Shown here: positions 1-9,416 of the stretch, one piece after another | Layout of the letters: the number at the start of each line of letters is the position of its first letter | How positions within the stretch are numbered: the first letter of the stretch is position 1 | Assembly (NCBI RefSeq): GCF_000003195.3 | Contig: NC_012878.2 | Location: 43,259,209 to 43,323,208 of the forward strand | DNA from: Sorghum bicolor | Taxonomy: Eukaryota; Streptophyta; Magnoliopsida; Poales; Poaceae | Direction: 5' to 3' | DNA: 64,000 nt | Notes under the pieces: model-generated | The model's database searches: none | The model's input: only the letters and a program-made list of their open reading frames with translations | What the model was told of the DNA's origin: nothing | Program-made: the position numbers and the translations under genes

Positions 1-1179
1 AGCCCTGTCCCTTGGGCGTGGAGTGCGTTGTGGAGGTAGACCCATGGAGTCTGAAGCATCCACTGACATCGCTTCATCGCCCTCTTCAACGTCATGGTGC
101 GAGGATCCTCCTTGCTCCATCTGGGCGGCTTGCATCATCCTTCTTGTCACCCTGCGTGTCCCTGCAACATCTGGACTTGCCACTCGGGCTAGTCTAATGG
201 TAAGTGTGCGGACCCCATACAACCGGCGCCTCGCACATGGGAGAGGAATTTCGGTTGTATAGCCCGGATAAATCATTTTAAGTTCACCATTTGGATCTCT
301 TATGAGCATGTTAGCATTGATAAAGAAGTTCTCATCTACCACTCCTCTAACATAGCCAATGTCTTCAAAATAATGTGATTCAAGTAATCCAAAAGTATCG
401 GCTATTCGAGTAATAAAGGATGTGAAATAGATGGGCTTCCCATACTCAATAGAGTTAAGCCAATAGTTCACTAGCAGTTTCACAGGGGAGACCTTGATTT
501 TACTAACCATGGCATAGAGAATTTTAAGTTCATCATCAATTAAAGTATCAGTTCCCATGCCAGGATATAGAGTGCACATGATCCAGAAGTGAAGAAAGCG
601 CAAGGTTGGATTATGGATTTCAATGGGAGTAGGATTTGAACAATCATTAGAGCCAGAAATTGCTTTCCAGAATCTAAATTTATCGAACATTCTAGTGGCA
701 TGATCTAGATCAAGTTCACATTCATGTTCACACCCTAAAGCAGTGTTTAGCAAACTCCAATTTAATTGATGTTCTTGCTCACACATGCGAAAAGATATTC
801 CATTATTTGTGAGTTTTAGGGTGCATAGAAATTTCTTAGCAAGCAATTCTTTTCCAAATTCAGGCACTTGCCAAAAACTACTCCAACCAATTGCTCTAAA
901 CACCTTATCGAATTCAACATCCATACCTGTGCGGGCCAAAAGGTCCGGATCGATGATGCTAGTGTGTAGGAAGAGACCCTCTCGGATGATGTAGTACCTT
1001 TGCAACTCTTCTTGGCTTAACATGAGGCCGCTCTCGGGCTCTCTCATCCTTGATGGAGGCTCGTAGGGTACCATCCCATGGTAACCTTCTTCTTCCTCCC
1101 TTCCATGAGCATGGTGAGAGCCTTGAGAAGAGCTCTCACCCTTTGCTTTCTTGAACTTGCCGAAGATATGCTTCTTCAT
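1..1179 (-). CDS. 3' ORF of element A, ATHILA ORF-1-like protein (partial)
   Basis: An open frame of 393 codons runs without a stop from an ATG at 1179 to the window edge. The N-terminus is basic (lysine-rich, about residues 1-15), then Ser/His/Glu-rich. A folded-looking middle follows, with the segments FWQVPEFGKELLAKKF and PTLRFLHFWIMCTLYPGMG. The end is Arg-rich and then acidic (HHDVEEGDEAMSVD). Its position after gag-protease in an Athila-type element and its general look suggest the ATHILA ORF-1 family (Pfam PF03078), whose function is unknown. That assignment is from memory of the family, not a search. It has its own TATA-containing upstream block. A retroelement envelope-like role is not supported: no signal peptide or membrane segment is evident. 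Confidence 0.7.
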   Translation of the reverse strand, partial: MKKHIFGKFKKAKGESSSQGSHHAHGREEEEGYHGMVPYEPPSRMREPESGLMLSQEELQRYYIIREGLFLHTSIIDPDLLARTGMDVEFDKVFRAIGWSSFWQVPEFGKELLAKKFLCTLKLTNNGISFRMCEQEHQLNWSLLNTALGCEHECELDLDHATRMFDKFRFWKAISGSNDCSNPTPIEIHNPTLRFLHFWIMCTLYPGMGTDTLIDDELKILYAMVSKIKVSPVKLLVNYWLNSIEYGKPIYFTSFITRIADTFGLLESHYFEDIGYVRGVVDENFFINANMLIRDPNGELKMIYPGYTTEIPLPCARRRLYGVRTLTIRLARVASPDVAGTRRVTRRMMQAAQMEQGGSSHHDVEEGDEAMSVDASDSMGLPPQRTPRPRDRA

Positions 1180-1375
1180 CCTCCTACACAAGTGAGGCAA
1201 ACCAAGCTCCTACTACTACTACTATGCAAGGGGAATCTTTTTGGGTTTTTGTTTTGATGACTATTTCTAAACTAAACTTGAGAAATGGCTTGTAACAAAG
1301 AGAGAAGAGAAAGGATTGTGAGCTCGAAATGGTTCTGGTGGTTTTGGGTGTGGAGTTGAGCTCACAATGCTGTGG

Positions 1376-2042
1376 TATTTATAGGGGGAGAAGGGCAAGT
1401 AGTGGACCCACAATATAGGGGTCGGCCGACCCCCCTAGAAGCACTTTGAATTTGAGTTTAGCTTTATACAGGGAACCATTCTGCATGCTTTCAAGATTTT
1501 GCAGAGATGGTCCAAAATGGGGGTCGGCCGACCCCCATCCTAGCCCCTCCTCCACTTTAAACATTGTGTCATTGATTGTCCGGAAAAGTAAAGGCTAGGT
1601 GTGGACCAAAAAGTTTTCAAATTGTTTCTGAGATTCCCTGTTTTAGTGCTTTGTGAAAGGTAAAAGATGAATGGCAAAAGTGGAGACATGTCTAAAGTGA
1701 TTCCTATGGACCATGGGAGCACTCAAGCATGCCTAGGTGACCACTTTGCAGAATTTAAGCTAGTGGAGTGGTCCCAAAAGAATCAAAGATGAAAGGAGCA
1801 TCTTATGACTAAAGTAAAGGATCAAGGGACCACTCTTTTTCAAACTTTAGCTAGTGTTACAAGCATAGGACTCCATTGTGATTCAAATGGTGGCCAGCAG
1901 GAGGCAAGTGGGGCCAATATGGGGGTCGGCCGACCCCCACATTGGAGCTCCCAGAGCATCCAAGTGCTGGGTTGGAACCTCTATGACTAGCAAGGTTGAA
2001 ATGTGGTGAAGTGGGCCCCAAGGTGGGGTCGGGCGACCCCCC
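1376..2042 (-). promoter_or_regulatory. Internal promoter-like block before the 3' ORF of element A
   Basis: Four GC palindromes of the form GGGGTCGG[C/G]CGACCCC lie at 2025-2040, 1921-1938, 1519-1536 and 1418-1435. They are followed in minus-strand sense by a TATA-like CTATAAATA (1384-1376) about 200 bp before the ATG at 1179. The element's own LTR has the same palindrome type upstream of its TATA box. The block contains no coding frame I recognise. Confidence 0.6.
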
Positions 2043-2273
2043 TTTGGGAGCTCCAGCAGCTCAAATTTTTATGACAAGTTATTCTCAAGATTTTATTTAT
2101 TATGGCTAAACATTTTGTCGAAATAAGATATGCAAAATTCAAAGTAAGAATGCAATTGAAAAGTGAATAGTAGAAATTGAAATGCAGAAAATAAATATGG
2201 GATAACTACTGATTTACCTTATCAGCAAGGGCTCCATGTTTTAGGTCCGTAGAGCAGGACCTCTCCATCTTGT

Positions 2274-4337
2274 TCATTCTTCGGGTGCATCAGATGGTCC
2301 CGGAGACGTGGACCTTGATTGCACCTCTTTCTCCCGCCATACTTGCTTGGTATTGATTTTTGGTTCAGCGGGTTCCTCTTCTTTCTTTTCGGCCCTTTTG
2401 GCCGACTTACCTCTCTTATCCCTTCGGCGTCGGATGTGGCGAGGCTTAGTCGGAGGTTCTTTGTCCTTCACCTGCATGTTAGCTTTATAACCATTGAATG
2501 GACATTTTACCTTCCATCCTGGGAATTGGAGGTGAATCTGGCCGGACCCCACATAGATGACTGCATTGACCGTGTTGAGGAATGGCCTTCCCAAGATGAT
2601 CGAGACATCATTATTGGATCCCATATCCAAAATGATGAAGTCGGCAGGGACGTAGTCGTCTTGGACCTTTACCAGTATGTCCCTTGCCAACCCCTCAGGG
2701 AACCTGATCGTCTGATCTGCCATCTGCAAACGAACAAATGTGGGGTGCAAAGGCCCTCCTAGCAAATTATCATAAGTTACCTTGGCCATGATGTTGACAC
2801 CCGATCCAAGGTCGCAGAAGGCGTTGTGGAAGATTTGCGGTCCGATCTCACAGGTGATGGTCGGCAGGCCTGGGTCGTCCTTCTTGGTGATGAAGGGCGA
2901 ATCCAGATGATAGCTCCAGTTGGATTGTACCGGAGGCTTACCGAACCTCGTAGTAACTAGTTTAACTCCTTCAATTGGGTCCTCAGGTTTCCCTGGGATC
3001 TTACCTTGCTCGAAGGATGGGACAGCTGCTGCTAATTGAGCTAATTGTGTTTCTAGCATTTTGTTAAAGCTCAACTGATTTTTCATAGCAGAGTTAAAGC
3101 TATCCAACTTTTCACTTAAGTTTTCAAGGATCTTATCATTAGCCATCATTTTCTTGTTAATGCTATCATTGATTTTAGATTGGCCTAAGACAAGATCTCT
3201 AAGAGAAGGTTGGTTACCAAAAGAATTATTGAAATTTTGATTGTAACCATTACCTTGATTACCTTGGTAGAAGGGGCGCGAGTTCCATTGCTGTTGTTGG
3301 GGCCGGTACCCATTGTTGTTGTTGTTGATGAAGCTCACTTCCTCCTTTGTTTCGGGACAATTGTTTCCCGAATGATCATCTCCTCCGCACACTTCGCACC
3401 ATGAATCAGATTCAATGGCCCGTGCAGTGGCGTAAGGTTGAATGGTCTCTTGCTTGGAACTTTCTTCCATCTTCTTCATTAAGAGGTCCATCTTAGCAGA
3501 GAGCATGTCCACCTCATTCAAGGCATGGACACCTCTTCTCTTGGGTTGGAGGCGTTCCTCATTCCATCCTTGGTTTATAACCATCTTTTCAATGAGGTCC
3601 TTGGCATCCTTGACATTGTGTTGCAAGAATGCTCCTCCAGCGGCAGCATCAAGGTGACTACGGGCCAAACCGGTCAGGCCATGGTAGAAACCTTGGATTA
3701 GGAGCCACTCCTCTATCCCATGATGAGGACAGGCGCGAATGTACTCCTGCAGACGTTCCCATGCTTCGGGAATCGTCTCATCTGCTTGCTGTTGGAAGCT
3801 GGAAATCTTTCCACGAAGGGCGCTGGTCTTGCCCATCGGAAAGAACTTCTTGAGAAATGCATTGGCGCACCTCTCCCATGTGGTCACTTCACCCTTGTTG
3901 GCGTAGAACCATTGCTTCGCCTTCCCCAATAACGAGAATGGGAAGAGGCGAAGACGGATGGCGTCTGCGGCGACATTCTTGATGGTGAAGGTGCCGCACA
4001 CCTCCAAGAAGTGTTGGAGATGGGCATTGGCATCCTCGTGTGGCTTTCCACAGAAGGGATTAGCTTGCACCATATTGATAAGCGCAGGCTTCAACTCAAA
4101 AGTCGCATCCCCCAAGTTAAGCTGCGGACCCGTGGCGACATTGTCAGCCGACGGCGCAGAGTACTCAGAGATGGTCTTCTGGGCCATAGCTTCTTTGATA
4201 ACCGGTGCAGATACTCCTTCCTCTAACGGATTCAGGTTCGAGATGAACCTTTGAGGTGGAACTTGACGACGTCTAGTTCTCCTCAACAGTTGCTCAGGAT
4301 CTTCAACGAAGTTTGACGGCAATTGGAAACCGCTCAT
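2274..4337 (-). CDS. gag-pro: Gag-protease polyprotein of element A
   Basis: A 687-residue intact frame. The retrotransposon gag core is at about residues 90-270 (LRLFPFSLLGKAKQWFY is typical of Athila/Tat gag). A CCHC knuckle, CEVCGGDDHSGNNC, at about residue 312 would bind RNA. An Asn/Gln-rich linker follows. An aspartic protease domain at about residues 480-620 has the active-site-like CDLGSG and a later ILGRPFL motif. The C-terminus is highly basic, then Ser/Pro-rich. The product would form the particle and cleave itself. The frame ends without joining a reverse transcriptase, unlike element C. No frameshift or stop was seen, so selection or recent transposition has kept this part intact. 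Confidence 0.9.
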   Translation of the reverse strand: MSGFQLPSNFVEDPEQLLRRTRRRQVPPQRFISNLNPLEEGVSAPVIKEAMAQKTISEYSAPSADNVATGPQLNLGDATFELKPALINMVQANPFCGKPHEDANAHLQHFLEVCGTFTIKNVAADAIRLRLFPFSLLGKAKQWFYANKGEVTTWERCANAFLKKFFPMGKTSALRGKISSFQQQADETIPEAWERLQEYIRACPHHGIEEWLLIQGFYHGLTGLARSHLDAAAGGAFLQHNVKDAKDLIEKMVINQGWNEERLQPKRRGVHALNEVDMLSAKMDLLMKKMEESSKQETIQPYATARAIESDSWCEVCGGDDHSGNNCPETKEEVSFINNNNNGYRPQQQQWNSRPFYQGNQGNGYNQNFNNSFGNQPSLRDLVLGQSKINDSINKKMMANDKILENLSEKLDSFNSAMKNQLSFNKMLETQLAQLAAAVPSFEQGKIPGKPEDPIEGVKLVTTRFGKPPVQSNWSYHLDSPFITKKDDPGLPTITCEIGPQIFHNAFCDLGSGVNIMAKVTYDNLLGGPLHPTFVRLQMADQTIRFPEGLARDILVKVQDDYVPADFIILDMGSNNDVSIILGRPFLNTVNAVIYVGSGQIHLQFPGWKVKCPFNGYKANMQVKDKEPPTKPRHIRRRRDKRGKSAKRAEKKEEEPAEPKINTKQVWREKEVQSRSTSPGPSDAPEE

Positions 4338-4454
4338 ACACTGTCAAGCTTCACAATAAAGGAAGACAAGACAAGTGATGGGTTATCCCTATCACTACTT
4401 GATAACTAGCAAACTCTGGATTCTCTTTTTGTTAAAACTCTTAGACAGACGCTC

Positions 4455-4472
4455 TCCCCGGCAACGGCGCCA
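4455..4472 (-). other. Primer binding site of element A (tRNA-Asp type)
   Basis: On the minus strand TGGCGCCGTTGCCGGGGA is complementary to the 3' end of plant tRNA-Asp(GUC). It lies 8 nt inside the LTR. The same 18 nt primes element C at 41841. Confidence 0.9.
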
Positions 4473-4480
4473 GAAATGCT

Positions 4481-6065
4481 TGTTGACACTTCTTAACGCA
4501 ACCACCGGATATCGGCGACGGCGCCAGAAGTGCCCTGGTAGGGTAACTCTATTTACTATTGGATAATTCCGCAAGCGCACAGAATGTACCGCTGTAGCAC
4601 TTCACCAAGGAGTATTCCAAGGTATCGTAATTTATATTTTCCCAAGGGAAAGCGGCTAAGTGTGTTTAACAAAAAGGGGAATGAGATTCCTTGAGTTATC
4701 TAGTATCAACTAGTGAATAAGGGTGGTAAATAACGAATAGGAAGGGTAGTGGTGAATCCAAGGTCCTATGCTAAAGGTAAATGGTAGAGTTAGCTAGGTG
4801 GGAGGACAACGAGTGAGTAAAGGACTCCTATGTATCTAACTTGACTTCTGTGACTTACTTTAATAGATAATTGTCTTAACTACGCTAGAGCCTTACTAAC
4901 TGTGTGCGAGGGATAGCCGAGCTGGTAAGACGCTTAGAAGGTTTTTCACCTAACCCCTTACCGAAAGCGACTATTGGGCTTATGGACGCCTTACCTTTTA
5001 AGAACTAGCCTGTACGTGAGGAGAACCTAATGCCGCCCACGATCTGTCACCTACTAGGGAGTGCGCTCCTACTTTCTGTTCAAGCCAGCGGTAATCAAAG
5101 GTAATCTTAAGTATGAGCACCACGCTCACACTTAATCCTACAACGCTAACTAGTTGCAGCTAGCTAGAGCTCCTATACAAGATAGGACGATGATGCACAC
5201 ACAGGAGTGGTTACAGGTCACTAACTTCACTAAGACAACTATATTACTAAAGTAAATGCACAACAAGACTAAAAGACTTGCACTAAGTAAGAACTTAGTA
5301 AAGTAAAGTAAGAATAATATATTAATAAAAGGAAAGTCTTACAAAAGTAGAAAGGTACAAGAGCTATACCAGACTCTCCAGAAGACGACTCCGGAGACCC
5401 CGAGCTTCGCTCGACTCGACTCTAACTCCCACTCTAGACTAACTACTACTCTACTTGTATGCTTGGAACTTGTAATGCACTTGGCCTTGGAATTGCACAC
5501 TTGAAATGAAGGATGGAGGCTGCCTTTTATAGAGGGAGATGGAGTAGGGGTTACTCCATCGCCACGTCATCGATCCGCGTGACATCTTCTCTCCACCCTT
5601 GGATCAAACCGACCTCACAACCGCCATTTGATCAACGGCAGGGGCAAATCAACATGTGGGACATGTGGGGAAGGTCGGTGGGAGGCCACCGACCCTGGAA
5701 CCGCCTTTGATGTGGGGTCGGGCGACCCCACTTCTGGGCCTCTGGGCCCACCAGCAGTGTCCACAGGGGTCCCTTATGTCGGTGGACTAGGTGGCACACC
5801 TGGGTCCCACCAAAGAGGGGTCGGGCGACCCCCTCCCTGTGGGCCCAGGGTGTCACCTGTTGTCCCCTCGATCTCCTCTTGATGATTCTGATGTTGGCTT
5901 TGTCAAATAATGTCTTGAATTTGTTGTTCCTGCATAAACAAGCTAAGAGTACAAGTGGAACTAGTTATGGATAAAATATGTTCATGTCATGTCGTTTCCC
6001 CTTGCAACCGAGGCATGTTGACGGTGTTTTGTATGTGGATTTCTATGGTATATCCACCGTCAACA
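4481..6065 (-). repeat. 5' LTR of element A
   Basis: A 1,585-bp LTR bounded by TGTTGACGG (minus-strand start at 6065) and GTCAACA (end at 4481). It contains GC palindromes at 5817-5832, 5714-5729 and a longer imperfect one at 5673-5694, then TATA-like CTCTATAAAA at 5534-5525 in element sense. A short inverted TGTTGACGGTG...CACCGTCAACA (6015-6065) marks the outer end. No coding frame is credible inside. Confidence 0.85.
5525..5832 (-). promoter_or_regulatory. LTR promoter of element A
   Basis: In minus-strand sense three GC palindromes precede CTCTATAAAAGG (5534-5523). Transcription would start a few tens of bases further on, inside the LTR, as for other gypsy LTRs. The layout parallels the internal block at 1376-2042. 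Confidence 0.6.
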
Positions 6066-6070
6066 CTCGT

Positions 6071-6139
6071 GCTGCTCCGGGACTTCTTCCACTCCTTCGC
6101 CATCAGTTCAGCCCTTTTCTTCGAGTCACTCTTCGCCAT
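6071..6139 (-). pseudogene. 5' fragment of the Tat antisense gene (copy 1)
   Basis: The ATG at 6139 corresponds to the ATG at 52826 in copy 2. About 23 codons remain before element A interrupts exon 1. The N-terminus starts MAKSDSKKRAELMAKEW, as in copy 2. Confidence 0.75.
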
Positions 6140-6260
6140 CAATGCTGCGGAAGCGATTGCGAGCTGGACGATTCAAGACGGAGGTTGCAGAAGGCAGGAA
6201 TGGCGACAACAGGAGGTTTGAAGGCAAAGGCAGGGTAAAGATTAGGGCGTGGTGTCGAGT

Positions 6261-6270
6261 CTTTATAGGC
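6261..6270 (-). promoter_or_regulatory. TATA box of the Tat antisense gene, copy 1
   Basis: On the minus strand GCCTATAAAG lies about 120 bp upstream of the antisense ATG. Copy 2 has GCCTAAAAAG at 52958-52949, one substitution that removes the TATA core. Confidence 0.45.
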
Positions 6271-6580
6271 AACGGCTCCACCTCCTCCACTTCCCGCATT
6301 CTTGGGAAGTGGGCGGGCCCTGCGGCGGACGCGGCGTTTCGGTTTTCAATAATTACCGGCATTAAATACGGTGGCTTTTTTGCATAGTTGGTTTTGCAGG
6401 AGGTTTTGCATAGTTCCTTTTCTTGAACCATGCAAAGAGAGGCTGCACAGTTACCCGGCGCACCTTTTCACGCAACCGTCTGACAATACGCTAGGATGCC
6501 TCGTCACATCACGCATTAATGTGGTAAGATGCTTTTTCCAAAAGAACATGCAGAATTGGTGGAGGACCTTGTATGACATT

Positions 6581-6995
6581 CCTGGGGACTGCACCGACCA
6601 CCGAGCCCTATAGGCTCGGGGACTGGTCGACTAGTCTACCAGTTTGGAGACCTGGGGACTGCACCAACCACCGAGCCCTATAGGCTCGGGGACTGGTCGA
6701 CCAGTCTACCAGTTTGGAGACCTGGGGACTGCACCGACCACCGAGCCCTATAGGCTCGGGGACTGGTCGACCAGTCTACCAGTTTGGAGACCTGGGGACT
6801 GCACCGACCACCGAGCACTATAGGCTCGGGGATTGGTCGACCAGTCTACCAGTTTGGAGACCTGGGGACTGTACCGACCAATCTGAGCACTATACGCTCG
6901 GGGACTGGTTGACCAGTATACTAGTTTGAGAGTTTAGGGATTGTACCGATCACATAGCGTTACATGCTCGGGGACTGGTAAATTTAATTTTTTAG
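6581..6995 (+). repeat. 70-bp tandem array in Tat 3' region, copy 1 (about 6 units)
   Basis: Units start at 6581, 6651, 6721, 6791, 6861 and about 6932; the last two are diverged. Each good unit contains the hairpin CCGAGCC-CTATA-GGCTCGG and the palindrome CTGGTCGACCAG. The region from here to the LTR (6996-7451) shows no coding content, only scattered GCTCGGGGACT echoes of the unit. Confidence 0.9.
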
Positions 6996-7451
6996 ACCTT
7001 GCTACAAGGCTCATACTTCGGCTTCCAGCAAGCTCGGGGACTACATCAGTACGATGCATCTGGCGATGCATCTTAGTTTTAGAATTTTTATGAAGACTTT
7101 TTTTGACCCTGGCACCACGTGCCTACGTCACCTACTACCAGGCTCAGGGACTAAGTGGGCACACTTCACCTTGCGGTGAATATGCTTGCTTTGTTGAGAT
7201 CTTTACTTTTCAGAAAAGTAAAGTGGGCACACTTCATCGAGAAAAGAAATATTTTTTCTCAAGAGCACCATGCATTCTTCGAACAACCTGCTTCTTCGAT
7301 GTCAATGTTGATCAACTATCTTTTGAGCTAGTCAAAATACTGTTGCAACTGTTTGGGTGATTTTCATGCTAATCGAGGATGTCAAGCCTCGCTGATCGAA
7401 GAAGCTCAAGACGGCGTGTTACATCACAATACACGACGCTCGGGGACTAGT

Positions 7452-7911
7452 TGTGGGGGTATAAACCCCTATACCCTTACGGCTAGACTTGGGCCAGGAG
7501 GCTTGGCCCATTACGAGACGAGTTTGAGGCTTGATGTGACTGCTCGGAGTTTCGCGCAAGGAAATAAGACATGGAGATCAAGCCGGATTCTAGTCGGTTA
7601 GAATAGGAATTGATATCGTGCTATCTATGGCAATTGTAATCGACTAGGATTAGTTTCTAGATTTGTGACCCTGCCCTCCGGACTATATTAGGAGGGGCAA
7701 GGGACCCCCCTAGGACACATTATTCTCTCAATACAATCCAATACAATCAGACGCAGGACGTAGGTATTACGCCCACAGGGCGGCCGAACCTGGATAAAAA
7801 CCTTGTCTGTGTCTTGCGTCACCATCAAGTTCGTAGCTTGCGCACCGTCTACCGATAAACTACTACCATGGGCATACCCCAAGGTAGACTGCTGACTAGC
7901 TTTCGTCGACA
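7452..7911 (+). repeat. 3' LTR of Tat copy 1
   Basis: 460 bp, from TGTGGGGGTATAAACCCC to TTTCGTCGACA. It is preceded by CTCGGGGACTAGT in the polypurine-tract position. It differs from the 3' LTR of copy 2 by about one base, but from the 5' LTR of copy 2 by about 11-12. Confidence 0.9.
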
Positions 7912-8522
7912 AGGCCGGAGACACACATCTAATAACTAGGTGACCACCGTCACCCACAATCGGCATCGGTGCCCGGAATGAGCCGCCTCCGGGGAGGCCG
8001 GGCATTTGCCAGGGTCGTTGTCGCGCCCCGCCATTGGAACCAAAAGATCTCTTGGTCGAGATGATCAAAGGTTTGATGCCACTGGGATTTCTTGTTGCAG
8101 AGACAACGAAGGAGGAAGCCCCGGGATCCCCTTTGATCACTTATATGTTGCGGTGCACTCGCGTTTCGCCTCCCTTCGTCTTCTCGGTAATCCGCCTGCC
8201 TCCCACGTGGGGCATTGGAACATGGGAGTTGAAAGTTATGAGTGCATGAGGTAGGGGAAGCATCCCTCCATATTAGAAAACCGCTTACATTCTGGGAGCC
8301 TCTGACCGTTTTCACTTTAGTAGACGTCCTGGAGTGGCGAGGCCTCACGCAGATGGTTTCCACCCTTGGACTCCACGCGACGCATCTTTTCAATGCCACA
8401 TCATTCACACAGGGGCGCACCCATAGGGTATGCCAGGTGGGCCACGACATACCCTGTGGGCTATGCCTTGTACTTAAAATTATATTAGAATAACTGATGT
8501 GCTGTGTATACTTAGAATAACT
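7912..8522. other. Duplicated flank downstream of the Tat 3' LTR, copy 1
   Basis: This is not Tat sequence, yet it matches 54670-55280 with roughly eight substitutions. It therefore belongs to the duplicated locus. On the minus strand it includes short open frames of normal codon look (for example from the ATG at 8045), possibly the 5' end of the F-box gene whose body is at 31644-33110. That link is inference. Confidence 0.65.
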
Positions 8523-9036
8523 GAATGGGGCATACGGTATCAACTTTTCTAGTGTTAGTGCGGGTTTTCTGTATGTTTGAGAACACCAAGTCTACAAAAT
8601 CGAAAGGCTCCCCCCTCATGCACAAGTTCCCCATTGGTTGCTCGGTTAATCAATAACATGATGAATGGGCATACGGTATCAACTTTTCTAGTGTCAGTGC
8701 GAGTTTTCTGTATGTTTGAGAACATCAAGTCTACAAAATCGAAAGGCTCCCCCCTCATGCACAAGTTCCCCATTGGTTGCTCGGTTAATCAATAACATGA
8801 TGAATGGGGCATACGGTATCAACTTTTCTAGTGTTAGTGCAAGTTTTCTGTATGTTTGAGAACATCAAGTCTACAAAATCGAAAGGCTCGCCCCTCATGC
8901 ACAAGTTCCCCATTGGTTGCTCGGTTAATCAATAACATGATGAATGGGGCATACGGTATCAACTTTTCTAGTGTTAGTGCGAGTTTTCTGTATGTTTGAG
9001 AACATCAAGTCTACAAAATCGAAAGGCTCCCCCTCA
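8523..9036. repeat. 140-bp tandem array (about 3.7 units)
   Basis: Units begin with GAATGGG(G)CATACGGTATC at 8523, 8663, 8802 and 8942; the last is truncated. Units are over 95% alike. No coding function is seen. 9037-9411, up to element B, shows no recognisable feature. Confidence 0.9.
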
Positions 9037-9411
9037 TTATGTGGTATACCAAAATTTCCCAATATAATTTCGGGTAACTAAATGTTTTATCCGATGTACC
9101 CTAATTACCTTAAAACCCCGATTCAAATAAAAGCCCAACAAATGAAACATGTATGGCCTAGTCTAGCAACAAAACTTCACCCTCATCCGACGTGTGCTCG
9201 TAGATGAATGGTCTTGTCCCTCCTTGAGCTTGAGCATATGCATACACCAATGACTTTTGAATCGCACCAATGACTGTTGAATCACAAGGGATGGCCCAGT
9301 CCAGCAACAAAAGTAGTACTACCAGGCACTGACAAAGGGTGAAGTACAACCAGGGGCAATTTACATAACCACAACAGGGTAAACGGATGGTGAACAGGGT
9401 GAAAAGGTGTG

Positions 9412-9416
9412 ATTCA
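9412..9416 (+). repeat. Target site duplication of element B (left)
   Basis: ATTCA here and at 25221-25225 flank the element exactly. Confidence 0.9.

Larger units (their letters stand above)
1..6065 (-). mobile_element. Athila-lineage LTR retrotransposon A (partial)
   Basis: A Ty3/gypsy element read on the minus strand; its 3' end lies left of the window. Order in element sense: LTR (6065-4481), tRNA-Asp-type primer site (4472-4455), gag-protease ORF (4337-2274), non-coding block with GC palindromes and a TATA box (2042-1376), and a 3' ORF (1179 to the edge). The LTR begins TGTTGACGG and ends GTCAACA, like element C, and both share the 8-nt spacer AGCATTTC before the primer site. No reverse transcriptase, RNase H or integrase lies between protease and 3' ORF, so A looks non-autonomous. 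It is inserted in a Tat element: CTCGT follows at 6066-6070, and the unbroken site is seen near 52757. Confidence 0.88.
6066..7911 (+). mobile_element. 3' end of Tat-lineage retrotransposon, copy 1
   Basis: This segment matches 52757-54669 of Tat copy 2 almost base for base. It holds the first codons of the antisense gene, its upstream region, a 70-bp tandem array and the 3' LTR. The rest of copy 1 is displaced to the left of the window by element A. Hand comparison gives under 1% substitutions plus one array unit of difference. Confidence 0.85.

Noticed and set aside
2319..2762. Plus-strand open frame of 147 codons
   Set aside because: Lies wholly opposite the intact gag-protease frame of element A and has no domain; a shadow frame.
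4455..4472. tRNA-Asp gene fragment
   Set aside because: Only the 18-nt 3' complement is present next to an LTR; it is a primer binding site. The same holds at 41841.
5632..5856. Frames in the LTR of element A
   Set aside because: Arise from GC palindromes; no family resemblance.
8523..9036. CRISPR-like array
   Set aside because: Units are fully repeated without unique spacers, in a plant genome; an ordinary tandem repeat.
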